A stretch of 64,000 nucleotides of DNA from Virgibacillus sp. LDC-1 (GCF_030137545.1 NZ_JARUVL010000001.1:310070-374069), one strand, 5' to 3'. Counted from the stretch's first letter, positions 17,738-27,355 are shown. Notes: a model not told the origin generated them from the sequence alone. Numbers and translations: made by a program.

Positions 17738-18844
17738 TTGGCTATTGAGCATCAATTTTCACTGCCTGCACATTATAATATTTACACAGAATCACAAGAA
17801 CCACGAAACCTTCAAGTTTATTTTACAGAGCCTTCAAATGGAATAAATGAAAACACAGGTATCCTAATAACTATTCCAGGTTTTGGAGGCAATGCACAAT
17901 CAAAAGTGTATAAAAAAATGCGTTTACAATTTGCCGATAAGTATAATCTTGTTGTTATTCAATGTGATTACTTTGGTAATGCCTATATGCAAAAGGCGAA
18001 AGAAGTTCGTTTAGCAGAAAAAGAGATGGATGCATTAAAACAGAAGCTGCCAGATAAACACAAAGATTTACTTGAAAAAGAAGGTTTGACGGAGCATGTA
18101 CTAGAAGTACTGTCTCATACGTTACCCGCGTTACTTGTAACCGAGGTCATGGATGAGAATGTTCATTCCTTTAATGATATGGGGTTTATGCAAGCGTTGG
18201 ACATATTATCTTCCTTTTATGCAGTCCGAGCTATTTTAAAGGATAATGGGTTATCCTTTAACGAGCATAAAGTAATAGCATATGGTCATTCACATGGTGC
18301 GTATTTAGCTTATTTATGTAATCGAATGGCTCCTCAGCTATTTTCTTTAATCATTGATAATTCTGCATGGTTGAAGCCAGTATACATTGAAACACCGAGA
18401 TTTTTAGTTCAAGAGATAGCGGGGCTAAAACTGTATATTAAGTTTCCTTATTTTGCAAATACCTTCCAGTATGATAAAGCTGTATTAAATTTAACAACGC
18501 TTTATAAAGGGTTTAATAACAATGCTAACATCATATGTTATCAAGGTATATCAGACGAACTAGTTAATATGAATGATAAAAGAAGGTTTTGTGATTCGAT
18601 TGCGCATTGTCAATTTCGTCTCATAGATAATTCGAAGGTAGATCATTCTACTTTCTATTCAACTGGTCATGGTCTTCATGCAGATTTTATAAAGCTGTTT
18701 GAGTGTGTTATGGGAGAAAATACAGTAACTTTTGAAAAAAAACCATTCAAGCATCGAGGTAAAATTGTTATCCAATCTAGTAAAAAAAATTATGTAATAG
18801 ATTATGCCAATGACTTACCGATAATGCATGTATTAAACGCATAG
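17738..18844 (+). CDS. DUF2920 alpha/beta-hydrolase-like protein
   Basis: A 368-residue protein of the DUF2920 type, starting at a TTG seven bases after GGAGG. The fold is alpha/beta hydrolase: an oxyanion-like GFGGNAQ near residue 48, the nucleophile elbow GHSHG with Ser185, an acidic residue in YQGISDELVN and a histidine in STGHGLH. Family members are found beside flagellin glycosylation genes in Campylobacter and Bacilli, and here it directly follows the long Maf gene. An esterase or deacylase acting on the flagellar sugar or on flagellin is possible but unproven. No signal peptide is seen. Confidence 0.8.
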   Translation: MAIEHQFSLPAHYNIYTESQEPRNLQVYFTEPSNGINENTGILITIPGFGGNAQSKVYKKMRLQFADKYNLVVIQCDYFGNAYMQKAKEVRLAEKEMDALKQKLPDKHKDLLEKEGLTEHVLEVLSHTLPALLVTEVMDENVHSFNDMGFMQALDILSSFYAVRAILKDNGLSFNEHKVIAYGHSHGAYLAYLCNRMAPQLFSLIIDNSAWLKPVYIETPRFLVQEIAGLKLYIKFPYFANTFQYDKAVLNLTTLYKGFNNNANIICYQGISDELVNMNDKRRFCDSIAHCQFRLIDNSKVDHSTFYSTGHGLHADFIKLFECVMGENTVTFEKKPFKHRGKIVIQSSKKNYVIDYANDLPIMHVLNA

Positions 18845-18947
18845 TGTTTCATTCTTTTTCCAATATCATACATTTACGTTTTCTTGCTCCGTACGAGAAC
18901 AACGTTTACAATATACATTGTGATTTTTTTTAGGGAGTGAAAAGATA

Positions 18948-19583
18948 TTGGGTAATATTGTAATCATTAATAGATATAAAACAATGGCGGAGGGACTTGT
19001 CCAAGTTATTGAAAGAGAACTGCCAACCTTCACTTGTAAATTGTATGATGATACATTGCAAGAAAATCTAGAACAGAAATCATACCAATGTAATTTAGCT
19101 ATCATTCATGAAGAATATGATGGAGATGTAGATGGATTGATTTCTTTCTTTCAAGAAAATAATGTACCAATTGCAGTTATGATGACAGATGAGAAAAGTG
19201 AGAATCGAGAGAAATTTTTTCAAATGCATCTTCATGGTTATCTGCTCTTACATATGGAAAAAGAAGAGATTATGCAATCGATTAAAATAATGGTTCAAGG
19301 CAATACATATATTCATCCATTGCTTTCACAAAGACTACTGAAGGATTATCGTTCAACTTTTCAGTGTAAAAAACAACGTCCAATAGGCCTGTTAACGAGA
19401 AGAGAATGGATCATTCTTGAGGAAATGGCGCTTGGATATAATAGTGATGAAATCGCGCTTAAGCATTATATCTCTAGACATACAGTAACGAATCATGTTA
19501 CATCAATTAAGAAAAAGTTAAAAGTTAAGGATCGAACGAATGCTATTTTAATGGCAGTTAAAAATAAATGGGTAAGTTTATAG
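18948..19583 (+). CDS. LuxR/NarL-type regulator with degenerate receiver domain
   Basis: A 211-residue protein with the length and layout of DegU-like response regulators. The C-terminal LuxR helix-turn-helix (about residues 145-205) is intact: LTRREWIILEEMALGYNSDEIA followed by SRHTVTNHV. The receiver has lost its chemistry. The acidic pair that is Asp13-Asp14 in DegU is Asn8-Arg9 here, the phosphorylated Asp is replaced by His54 and the conserved Lys region reads GYLLLHME. It is therefore probably phosphorylation-independent. The start is a TTG after AGGGAG. Location between Maf and motAB genes suggests a role in motility or surface control. Confidence 0.82.
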   Translation: MGNIVIINRYKTMAEGLVQVIERELPTFTCKLYDDTLQENLEQKSYQCNLAIIHEEYDGDVDGLISFFQENNVPIAVMMTDEKSENREKFFQMHLHGYLLLHMEKEEIMQSIKIMVQGNTYIHPLLSQRLLKDYRSTFQCKKQRPIGLLTRREWIILEEMALGYNSDEIALKHYISRHTVTNHVTSIKKKLKVKDRTNAILMAVKNKWVSL

Positions 19584-20177
19584 CATAAAAAAAACAGAAG
19601 TAGGCTACATAGGGCACTGAAAAAGTCCTCTGGAACTATTGCGAGAAAGAAACGATTTGTCGTTTTCCTTTCTCGCTTTTTTATTTAAAAAAAGATGCAT
19701 GGTTTAACAGTTAAATATACCTAGAACCCCTTTAATTACAGACTTTTCTCATGCGTATTATCTCTTTGATAGGTCTTAATATCTATGAATGAATTTTCAG
19801 TTAATTCTTTCTATTACAAAATACCTACATATTGATTGGAATCTGTCCGATATATAATACAGGGACTAGACAAGTTGTCTACTACAAAAATGTTCATGCT
19901 AAATAAAGGAGAATAATAGTTTTAGGGTGAAAATATCGAAAAATAATGTTCTTATCTAACGAACTATAAATAGAAAATCATTTGTTGGAAGAACGAAATA
20001 AAGCTGATTTTGTATGTTAAAAAGAAAAACCATTTGAAAGGGTGGAACATAAAAATAAGAGGCAGAGTCACATAGTTGTGATGAATAAATCGTTGCCAAA
20101 TGAAAAACATGCTGCTTATGTTTGGCTATGGAATGATAAAACATAGTCATTTTTAAATAGAAAATGGAGGGTAACAC
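19584..20177. other. Long intergenic region upstream of motA
   Basis: This 594-base stretch contains the terminator at 19641-19682, then AT-rich DNA. A possible promoter (TTGATT at 19832, short 15-base spacer, TATAAT at 19853-19858) is followed at once by the perfect palindrome TAGACAA-G-TTGTCTA (19867-19881). An AAAGGAG at 19906-19912 precedes only very short frames. No sigma-D promoter with a good -35 was found close to motA. I cannot assign a gene here. Confidence 0.5.
19641..19682 (+). terminator. Terminator after the LuxR-type regulator
   Basis: GCGAGAAAG (19641-19649) pairs with CTTTCTCGC (19668-19676), with an inner AACGA/TCGTT extension, and six T follow. It ends the regulator transcript. 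Confidence 0.88.
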
Positions 20178-20969
20178 ATGGATAAGACATCATGGATAGG
20201 AATTATTTTAGGAATTGTAGCTGTTGGGGTCGGGATGGTATTAAAAGGAGTACAAGTTATTGCACTATTTAATCCAGCCGCGATATTAATTATATTTTTA
20301 GGAACTGCAGCATCTGTATTAATTGCATTTCCTGCATCAGCAATTCGAAAGGTACCTATGTTAATCAAAAAGGTGTTCGTAGAAGAAAAACAACAAAATG
20401 TGAAGGATTTAATTGTTATGTTCACGGAGTGGGCAGAACAAACGCGAAAAGAAGGAATTTTATCTCTCGAAAAGCAGGTTACAAGTGTAAATGATGCTTT
20501 TTTAGCTTCTGGTTTGCAGCTATCTATCGATGGGCAAACACCGGACTTTATTCGTGAAATCATGCTAGAGAAGATTGAAGCAATGGAAAGACGACATCAG
20601 GAAGGTGCCGCTATTTTCACACAAGCGGGTACATATGCCCCAACATTAGGGGTATTAGGAGCAGTTATTGGATTAATCGCGGCTTTAGGCGATCTAGCGG
20701 ATATTGAAACATTGGGAGCCGCTATTTCAGCCGCGTTTATTGCTACATTGTTCGGTATTTTTACTGGATATGTGCTTTGGCATCCCTTTGCAAATAAGTT
20801 GAAAGAAAAATCTAAGCGTGAGATTGAAATAAAAGAAATCATGGTTGAAGGGATTTTATCCATTACAAACGGAGATTCAGCTATCGTTGTTCGAGACAAG
20901 CTTAGCTCTTATTTGTCAACAAAGGAATATGAAGCAGTAAGGATGGAAGCCGATGCGCCGGAAAAATAA
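20178..20969 (+). CDS. motA: Flagellar motor stator protein MotA
   Basis: A 263-residue stator subunit with four membrane segments: residues about 4-22, 30-50, 150-172 and 182-202. Typical MotA stretches are WIGIILGIVAVGVGMVLKG at the N-terminus and AAIFTQAGTYAPTLGVLGAV before segment 3. The cytoplasmic loop carries the charged region EWAEQTRKEGILSLE that contacts the rotor. It closely resembles Bacillus subtilis MotA, the proton-type stator, rather than MotP. ATGGAGGG precedes the ATG, and the last 17 bases overlap motB. Confidence 0.97.
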   Translation: MDKTSWIGIILGIVAVGVGMVLKGVQVIALFNPAAILIIFLGTAASVLIAFPASAIRKVPMLIKKVFVEEKQQNVKDLIVMFTEWAEQTRKEGILSLEKQVTSVNDAFLASGLQLSIDGQTPDFIREIMLEKIEAMERRHQEGAAIFTQAGTYAPTLGVLGAVIGLIAALGDLADIETLGAAISAAFIATLFGIFTGYVLWHPFANKLKEKSKREIEIKEIMVEGILSITNGDSAIVVRDKLSSYLSTKEYEAVRMEADAPEK

Positions 20970-21738
20970 GCAAAAACATGATGAAGAGATGAGTGAAAGC
21001 TGGTTACTACCGTATGCGGACCTCCTTACATTATTGCTTGCCTTGTTTATTGTTTTATTTGCCATGAGTGAAATTAATGTTCAGAAATATGAAGACCTGG
21101 CGGCAGTTTTTAAAAGTGAGTTTTCAGGTGGGAAAGGTCCAATGAAAGAAGGATCAGATGCGGTCGAACTAAAAAAGGATTCAGGTAAAACAGATGAAAA
21201 AGAGAAGAAGGATGCGAAACAACAGGAGCTTGAGCATTTACAAACACTTCAAATGCAAATTAATGGTTATATCGAAGAACGAAACTTAACAGAGGCAATT
21301 GCGACAAAGCTCACGGACGAAGGCTTGTTAATTTCTATTTTGACGGATGTCACCTTTGAAAGTGGTCGTGCAACAGTAAATGACGATGGGAAAAAGATTG
21401 CGAAAGAAGTTTCTGCTTTTCTCGTTACCAATCCACCACATGAAATTGTTATTAGTGGACATGCGGATGATCGACCGATTCATAATGCTGTGTTTGCATC
21501 AAACTGGGAATTAAGTGTTATTCGTGCTGTGAATTTTATGAAGCTTGTACTGGAGAACAAGGAGTTAGATCCAGAAAGGTTTAGTGCGAAAGGGTTTGGA
21601 GATAATCGTCCAATTGTACCAAATACAACAACTGAAAACATGGCGAAAAATAGACGCGTAGAAGTACTTATATTGCCAAATGTAGAAATAACAACAGATA
21701 AAGCAACAACTGATGATAAAAAACAAGAAACGAAATAG
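20953..21738 (+). CDS. motB: Flagellar motor stator protein MotB
   Basis: A 261-residue protein with one membrane helix at about residues 21-42; Asp23 in LLPYADLLTLLLALF is the proton-binding residue. A charged plug and linker (residues 60-100, rich in Lys and Glu) lead to a C-terminal OmpA-type peptidoglycan-binding domain with VISGHADDRPI and the motif NRRVEVLILP. The start overlaps motA by 17 bases, so translation is coupled. The two proteins form the ion-conducting stator anchored to the wall. Length is normal for the family. Confidence 0.97.
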   Translation: MRRKNKQKHDEEMSESWLLPYADLLTLLLALFIVLFAMSEINVQKYEDLAAVFKSEFSGGKGPMKEGSDAVELKKDSGKTDEKEKKDAKQQELEHLQTLQMQINGYIEERNLTEAIATKLTDEGLLISILTDVTFESGRATVNDDGKKIAKEVSAFLVTNPPHEIVISGHADDRPIHNAVFASNWELSVIRAVNFMKLVLENKELDPERFSAKGFGDNRPIVPNTTTENMAKNRRVEVLILPNVEITTDKATTDDKKQETK

Positions 21739-21787
21739 AAAAATATTGTTTCTGAAGAAAAAGGAAGAATTAAAGGAGTTTTTGTTT

Positions 21788-22252
21788 ATGACGATCACAA
21801 CGGAAAGAACGAAAGGTCAAATAATTACAGCACTACTTAATGCAACGGTTGTTGGGTTAAAAACGGTTGTACCTGTAAATCATCAATTAAGCAAACCCGA
21901 ATTGCTAGGGAATTCACTTCATCTTCAATATGGCGTATTAATTGGAGTAACTGGTGATGTAAAAGGAAAGCTCATTTTTGCTGGTGATACAAATTTGTTT
22001 GCCAAGCTTGGTGAAGGAATGTTTGGAATGCCATTAGAAGGCGATATGCTTGCTTCCTTTAGTGGTGAGCTAGGAAATATGTTAGCAGGAAGCATCGCAA
22101 CGACGATTGCTAAGGATGGTATCCAAACAGATATTACCGCCCCAACGATTATGCAAGGAAAAACGACATTGTCTGGGTATGAAAAAGCGCTACATCTAAC
22201 AACAAACTTTGAAAACACAGGAGTAATGGATATTTATTTACTACTTGATTAA
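21788..22252 (+). CDS. cheX: Chemotaxis phosphatase CheX
   Basis: A 154-residue protein of the CheC/CheX/FliY family. The dephosphorylation motif is visible in SGELGNMLAGS (Glu and Asn spaced by two) with the family Pro about 22 residues later in ITAPTI. Only one such motif is present, as in CheX. It removes phosphate from CheY-P and terminates the taxis signal. The ATG at 21788 lies nine bases after AAAGGAG; a longer frame from 21713 contains an implausible Lys-rich leader overlapping motB. It sits between motB and a chemoreceptor. Confidence 0.9.
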   Translation: MTITTERTKGQIITALLNATVVGLKTVVPVNHQLSKPELLGNSLHLQYGVLIGVTGDVKGKLIFAGDTNLFAKLGEGMFGMPLEGDMLASFSGELGNMLAGSIATTIAKDGIQTDITAPTIMQGKTTLSGYEKALHLTTNFENTGVMDIYLLLD

Positions 22253-22312
22253 AGCTCACGAGCAGGTTTATTCGGTTAGCATAGATATGATTAACAGAGG
22301 AGAAATGAAGAA

Positions 22313-24004
22313 ATGGGGAAATTATTTCGTTTTAAAAGTATTGGTACAAAGATATTTTTAGGCTTTATTATTGTTATTTCAATCTCGGCAACTACGAGCA
22401 CATACTATTATTATTCGATGGAAAGTATTAACGAACAGACGAAGCTTACCATGGACCAAGAGTTTGAAGTTGTACGTTTAAGCAATGATTTGGCATACGA
22501 CTTAGCAGACAGTAGATCAGTTATTCGTGGTTATTTCCTATATGGAGATAAGGAGCTTAAACAAGTATATGAAGCAACTGTTAAGAATAGTGACGAACTA
22601 GCTGCACAATTAAAAGAGCTAACAGGTGATGAAAGTGTCGCGGTTATCTTAGATAAAAAGAAGCAATGGGAAGATATCGTAGGCCAAGCGATTATTGATT
22701 ATGAAAAAGGAAATGTGGATGCGGCTTTGAATGTTCTCGAAGGAGCGAAGAACATATCCGGAGAAATCGTTCAGGAAGTAGAGAAGCTCACTGCTTCTGA
22801 AGAGGAAAAAATGAAGCAGAGCAGTGCAGCAATTATTGCACGAGGAGATATGTCGGTCATACTTAGCCTCATCGGTTCGGCATTGATTTTAATAGCAGGA
22901 ATTACAACCGCATTGCTAACATCTCGTTCTATAATAAGACCAGTTCGCACGTTAATGGATCGAATGAATACAATTGCGGATGGTAATTTAAATGATGAGC
23001 CATTACAAACAAAAGGAAGAGACGAGATTGCACAGCTTGTAAACGCAACGAATACAATGGCTGCCAACACACGCGGAATGCTTGAGCAAATTAATTCTGT
23101 TTCGCAGACGGTGACAAGTCATAGTGAAGAATTAACGCAATCTGCAAGCGAAGTAAAAGCAGGTACAGAGCAAGTAGCCGTTACAATGGAAGAATTAGCA
23201 ACAGGAGCAGAAACACAGGCAAACAGTGCAAGTAATTTAGCAAGTATCATGACTGCGTTTGCGGAAAAGATTGCCGAAACAAATGAAAATGGGGAACAAA
23301 TCCAATTAAACTCTGATAAAGTTCTTGAGATGACAGAAGAAGGAAGAGGCTTGATGGCTGCTTCTACAAGTCAAATGGAAAAAATCGATCAAATTGTACA
23401 AGACGCGGTAAATAAAATGGCAGGGCTCGATAAGCAATCACAAGAAATTTCAAAGCTTGTTACTGTCATTCAAGATGTGGCAGAGCAAACGAATCTACTA
23501 GCACTAAATGCTGCTATTGAGGCTGCTAGAGCAGGAGAGCACGGGAAAGGGTTTGCTGTTGTTGCGGATGAAGTGCGAAAGCTTGCAGAACAAGTATCCC
23601 ATTCGGTAAATGATATAACTGGAATTGTTTCACAAATCCAAAGTGACTCAGGGATTGTTACGACTTCCTTGCAAAATGGTTATAAAGAAGTAGAGCAAGG
23701 AACAGCACAAATTAATACGACAAGAAAAACGTTTGATAATATTCATAGCTTTTTAACAGAAATGGTTACGAATATCCAAGCTGTTGGAAATAACCTTTCT
23801 GAGATCACTGCGAATAGTCAAGAAATGAATGGTTCCGTTGAGGAAATTGCCTCTGTTTCTGAACAAGCGGCTGCAGGTGTTGAAGAAACAGCAGCCTCTG
23901 CGCAGCAAGCAAGTGGTTCAATGGAAGAAATCGCTGGTAGTGCAGACCAGCTTGCAAAAACGGCAGAGGAATTACAACAACTCGTTCAACGTTTTAAACT
24001 ATAG
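22313..24004 (+). CDS. Methyl-accepting chemotaxis protein
   Basis: A 563-residue transmembrane chemoreceptor. Membrane segments lie at about residues 12-32 and 182-206, enclosing an extracellular four-helix-bundle type sensor of about 150 residues. A HAMP domain follows ([19 protein letters not shown]). The signalling domain has the hairpin tip [25 protein letters not shown]. The C-terminus ends QLVQRFKL. It is clearly paralogous to the receptor gene at 27356, and both flank the cheA-cheW genes. The ligand is not apparent. AGGAGA precedes the ATG. Confidence 0.95.
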   Translation: MGKLFRFKSIGTKIFLGFIIVISISATTSTYYYYSMESINEQTKLTMDQEFEVVRLSNDLAYDLADSRSVIRGYFLYGDKELKQVYEATVKNSDELAAQLKELTGDESVAVILDKKKQWEDIVGQAIIDYEKGNVDAALNVLEGAKNISGEIVQEVEKLTASEEEKMKQSSAAIIARGDMSVILSLIGSALILIAGITTALLTSRSIIRPVRTLMDRMNTIADGNLNDEPLQTKGRDEIAQLVNATNTMAANTRGMLEQINSVSQTVTSHSEELTQSASEVKAGTEQVAVTMEELATGAETQANSASNLASIMTAFAEKIAETNENGEQIQLNSDKVLEMTEEGRGLMAASTSQMEKIDQIVQDAVNKMAGLDKQSQEISKLVTVIQDVAEQTNLLALNAAIEAARAGEHGKGFAVVADEVRKLAEQVSHSVNDITGIVSQIQSDSGIVTTSLQNGYKEVEQGTAQINTTRKTFDNIHSFLTEMVTNIQAVGNNLSEITANSQEMNGSVEEIASVSEQAAAGVEETAASAQQASGSMEEIAGSADQLAKTAEELQQLVQRFKL

Positions 24005-24050
24005 TTTGAACAAAGTTGTATCAAGAAGCTAGAGTATAAAGGATGGTTGT

Positions 24051-24800
24051 ATGAAAATGCTGATGGAGGATTTGGAAATTGACAACATAGATTTTCATCA
24101 CGTTTTTCAGCCGATATGGAATGTTTCTGAGGAACAAGTAGCTGGTTATGAGGCGCTTATTCGGCCAAAAGGTTTTACAAATCCAGAATTGTTTTTTCGC
24201 TATGCAAAAGAAAAAGAATTACTTTATGAAATAGACATGGGCTCTATTTTTCAAATATGCCAGTTGGATTTAAAGCTTTTAGGTAGTGAAGGGAAACTGT
24301 TTATTAATACGTTTCCCTCAACCCTAATGAATAAAAGCTTTATTAAGCATATAAAACAAATTGTAAAAAGCACAGGTGTTAGTCCGAGTAACATTGTCAT
24401 CGAAATAAGTGAGGCAGAAAAGGTGTTGGCATTAAATCCACTCTTGAATAGAGTGGACCAGTTACGAAGCATGGGATTTCTGATTGCATTGGATGATGTA
24501 GGAAAAGGAGAAACAACCACACAGTCCATTGTAGAGATTCAACCAGATATCGCAAAGCTTGATCGTTTTTATGCGGAAGATTTATCGCAATCCAATGAAA
24601 AAAAACTGTTTATTGAACAATTGCTAAAGCAATTCAAAAATCAGGTTGCGTTTATCTTAGAAGGTGTCGAGCGCGAGGAAGACTACATAATTGGAAAGCA
24701 ACTAGGGATTCAATTTATACAAGGCTTCTTTCTCGGTAGGCCGGAAAAATTAGAATTTTATCAGAAATTCAAGCCAATGCATCGAAAAACACGCAAGTAG
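24051..24800 (+). CDS. EAL-domain cyclic-di-GMP phosphodiesterase
   Basis: A 249-residue protein consisting of a single EAL domain with no sensor or membrane part. The catalytic set looks intact: EAL in GYEALIRP, the metal-binding Asn in FINTFP, Glu in IVIEISE, the Asp pair in ALDDVGKG, Lys in PDIAKLDR, Glu in LEGVERE and Gln in IQGFFLGRP. It should hydrolyse cyclic-di-GMP. It lies between a chemoreceptor and cheA, and a cyclic-di-GMP riboswitch controls sinI 27 kb away. AAAGGA precedes the ATG. Small stand-alone EAL proteins can also act as binders, so activity is likely rather than certain. Confidence 0.9.
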   Translation: MKMLMEDLEIDNIDFHHVFQPIWNVSEEQVAGYEALIRPKGFTNPELFFRYAKEKELLYEIDMGSIFQICQLDLKLLGSEGKLFINTFPSTLMNKSFIKHIKQIVKSTGVSPSNIVIEISEAEKVLALNPLLNRVDQLRSMGFLIALDDVGKGETTTQSIVEIQPDIAKLDRFYAEDLSQSNEKKLFIEQLLKQFKNQVAFILEGVEREEDYIIGKQLGIQFIQGFFLGRPEKLEFYQKFKPMHRKTRK

Positions 24801-24859
24801 CCTGTTCTGAAATAGGGTACCTAGGGTGAAAATCGGCGTAAAGAAGGGGACTGAAAAAA

Positions 24860-26848
24860 ATGGATACGGATCAGTATATCGAAGTATTCCTTGATGAAAG
24901 TCGAGAGCATTTGCAAGCCGTAAATGATAATTTATTAAAATTAGAAAAAGAACCTGAAAACATAGGAATTGTTAATGACATCTTTCGCTCAGCACATACA
25001 TTAAAGGGAATGGCTGCAACGATGGGGTTTGAGGACATTGCTTCCTTAACACATAAGATGGAGAATGTGCTAGATAAGATGCGAAATAATGAATTGAATG
25101 TAACAGCAGATGTTATTGATGTGACCTTTACAGCGGTTGAATACTTAGAAGAAATGACAAATGAAATTAGTGAAGGAAACAGTGGAAAAAAAGACGTTAC
25201 AGAGTTAGTAGCACGGCTTGACTCGATTGAAAATGGAACAAATATGGAAAAAACAGTGTCAAAGGAACACCAAGCGGTAAGTAATGAAATAGATCTTGAT
25301 GAATATCAGTTAACCGTAATCAAACAAGCATTGGATCAAGGATATAAGCCTTATCATATTCAAGTACAGCTTGAGGACAAGTGCGTGTTGAAAGGTGCAC
25401 GAGCTTATATGGTCTTCGAGTTATTAGAAAACGCTGGAGATGTTATAAAGACGTACCCAACAGTTGAAGAAATTGAAGAAGGAACCTTTGAAGATGGATT
25501 TTCCATTGCTTTCTTATCCCAACTGGAAGACAGCGAAATAAAAGCAATGATTTTCAAGGTTTCTGAAATAAAAGATGTTATTATCACATCGCTTTCATTA
25601 GAAGCGACCGATAAGAAGAAAGAAGAAATAAAAGAAGTAGCGAGTACGAATGAACAGCTTGAGCAAAAAACAACAGATACTTCGAAGAAAAGCAATGGTT
25701 CAAAAACGATTCGAGTTAATTTAGAGCGTATAGAGCACTTGATGAATCTGTTTGAGGAAATTGTAATTGATCGAAGTCGTTTAGAGGATCATGCACAGAA
25801 AATCAAAAGTCACGAGTTAACAGAAACGGTAGAGCATATTTCTTATGTAGCTGAAAACATGCAAAATATTATTTTATCCATGCGGATGGTTCCTGTTGAA
25901 CAAGTGTTCAATCGTTTCCCACGCATGGTTAGAGGACTTGCCAAGGATTTAGGAAAAGAAATTAATCTCCAATTGGTTGGGGTAGATACAGAGCTTGATC
26001 GCACGGTCATCGATGAAATTGGCGACCCACTTGTGCATTTAATCCGGAACTCTATTGATCATGGTATTGAAACACCAGATTTACGAAAGCAAGCTGGAAA
26101 GTCTACAGAAGGAACGCTAACATTACGTGCATACCATAGTGGAAATCATGTTTTCATTGATATTGAAGATGATGGTGCGGGAATCAATCGAGAAAAAGTA
26201 TTGGAGAAAGCAATTGAAAAAGGGTTAGTAACCAAAGAACAAGGGCGCGAATTATCGGATGATGAGGTATTTCCTTATATCATGGCATCTGGTTTTAGTA
26301 CCGCTGATCAAATTTCGGATATATCGGGCCGTGGTGTCGGACTTGATGTTGTGAAAAGTAAGATTGAATCCCTTGGTGGGAGCATAACAATTGAATCGGA
26401 AAAAGGAAAAGGAAGCATATTTTCAATTCAGTTACCGTTAACGTTGTCAATTTTGTCTACGTTACTTGTAGAAGTAAAAGCTGAAATTTTTGCTATTCCA
26501 CTATCATCCATTATGGAAACACTTGTGATTTCAGAAAGTGAAATGATGTATGTAAGTGGTCAAAAAGTAATCGATTTCCGTGGACATGTCGTACCGATTG
26601 TTGCACTTGGGGAAGTGTTTTCTGTACCTGAGTACGACAACGAGAATGCAAAAGAGCACGCTATTGTTATTGTGAAAAAAGGAGAAAAATTAACAGGATT
26701 TATCGTTGATTCCTTTATTGGGCAAAAAGAAGTTGTTTTAAAATCCTTAGGGGAATATCTTGGTGACGTACGTGGGATCTCAGGTGCAACAATACTTGGC
26801 GATGGAAATGTTGCCTTAATTATTGATGCAAATGCTTTAATAAAATAA
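24860..26848 (+). CDS. cheA: Chemotaxis histidine kinase CheA
   Basis: A 662-residue kinase with the standard five-domain order. P1 (Hpt) carries the phosphorylated His46 in RSAHTLKGMA. P2 spans about residues 145-250. The dimerisation helices start near residue 285 (KTIRVNLERIEHLMNLFEE). The ATPase domain shows LIRNSIDHGIE and the GxG box GRGVGLDVVK. The P5 CheW-like domain fills the last 130 residues. It phosphorylates CheY and CheB in response to receptors; those genes are not in the window. The stop codon overlaps the region where cheW begins. Confidence 0.97.
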   Translation: MDTDQYIEVFLDESREHLQAVNDNLLKLEKEPENIGIVNDIFRSAHTLKGMAATMGFEDIASLTHKMENVLDKMRNNELNVTADVIDVTFTAVEYLEEMTNEISEGNSGKKDVTELVARLDSIENGTNMEKTVSKEHQAVSNEIDLDEYQLTVIKQALDQGYKPYHIQVQLEDKCVLKGARAYMVFELLENAGDVIKTYPTVEEIEEGTFEDGFSIAFLSQLEDSEIKAMIFKVSEIKDVIITSLSLEATDKKKEEIKEVASTNEQLEQKTTDTSKKSNGSKTIRVNLERIEHLMNLFEEIVIDRSRLEDHAQKIKSHELTETVEHISYVAENMQNIILSMRMVPVEQVFNRFPRMVRGLAKDLGKEINLQLVGVDTELDRTVIDEIGDPLVHLIRNSIDHGIETPDLRKQAGKSTEGTLTLRAYHSGNHVFIDIEDDGAGINREKVLEKAIEKGLVTKEQGRELSDDEVFPYIMASGFSTADQISDISGRGVGLDVVKSKIESLGGSITIESEKGKGSIFSIQLPLTLSILSTLLVEVKAEIFAIPLSSIMETLVISESEMMYVSGQKVIDFRGHVVPIVALGEVFSVPEYDNENAKEHAIVIVKKGEKLTGFIVDSFIGQKEVVLKSLGEYLGDVRGISGATILGDGNVALIIDANALIK

Positions 26849-26865
26849 TGGTGAGGAGTGAATAC

Positions 26866-27327
26866 ATGGAAACTCTAAGAAAAATAATTATTTTCACATT
26901 AAATGGACAGCAATTTGGCGTGGGTGTGAATCAAATTGTTTCGATTGAAAAAACAGGTGAAGTTACATCTGTACCGAAAACATCAACTTTTATTAAAGGA
27001 GTGATGACGCTTCGAGGCGAAACAACACCAATTATTGATTTAAAGGAACGACTGTCACTCCCAATAACAGAAGAAACGATGGAAAACCGTATATTAGTCG
27101 TAGATGTAGATACAGTTCAAGTTGGACTAATTGTTGATGCTGCGACAGATGTAAAGGATATTGCAAATGGCGCGATTGAAGAACCACCACAAATCGTACG
27201 AGGGATAGACAAGGAATTTTTACAAGGAGTTGCTAAAGTAGAAGAGACGCTTATTTTACTTTTAGACTTAAAGCAAGTATTAAACCTCGAAGAAACAGAT
27301 GAAGTAAAAGAAATCACTACCGAGTAA
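26866..27327 (+). CDS. cheW: Chemotaxis coupling protein CheW
   Basis: A 153-residue CheW-domain protein that links receptors to CheA. Family blocks are visible in IIFTLNGQQFGVGVNQIVSIEK, IKGVMTLRGETTPIIDLKERL and VGLIVDAATDVKDI. The start is the ATG at 26866 with AGGAG seven bases upstream; an ATG overlapping the cheA stop would place the ribosome site inside the gene. It forms an operon with cheA, and a chemoreceptor gene follows 28 bases later. Confidence 0.95.
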   Translation: METLRKIIIFTLNGQQFGVGVNQIVSIEKTGEVTSVPKTSTFIKGVMTLRGETTPIIDLKERLSLPITEETMENRILVVDVDTVQVGLIVDAATDVKDIANGAIEEPPQIVRGIDKEFLQGVAKVEETLILLLDLKQVLNLEETDEVKEITTE

Positions 27328-27355
27328 TATAACTCACTAGGAAGAAGGAAGATTC

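Noticed and set aside
19604..19682. ACTGAAAAAGTCC-type sequence near the terminator, possibly an insertion-sequence end
   Set aside because: No second end, transposase fragment or target duplication is visible; the terminator explains the structure.
20036..20052. GGGTGGAAC, reminiscent of a T-box antiterminator element
   Set aside because: The remaining T-box bulge sequence and a specifier region are missing, and motAB would be an odd target.
20036..20140. Short frame upstream of motA (GTG at 20042, 34 codons)
   Set aside because: The ribosome site would abut the start codon and no family is recognised; chance is likely.
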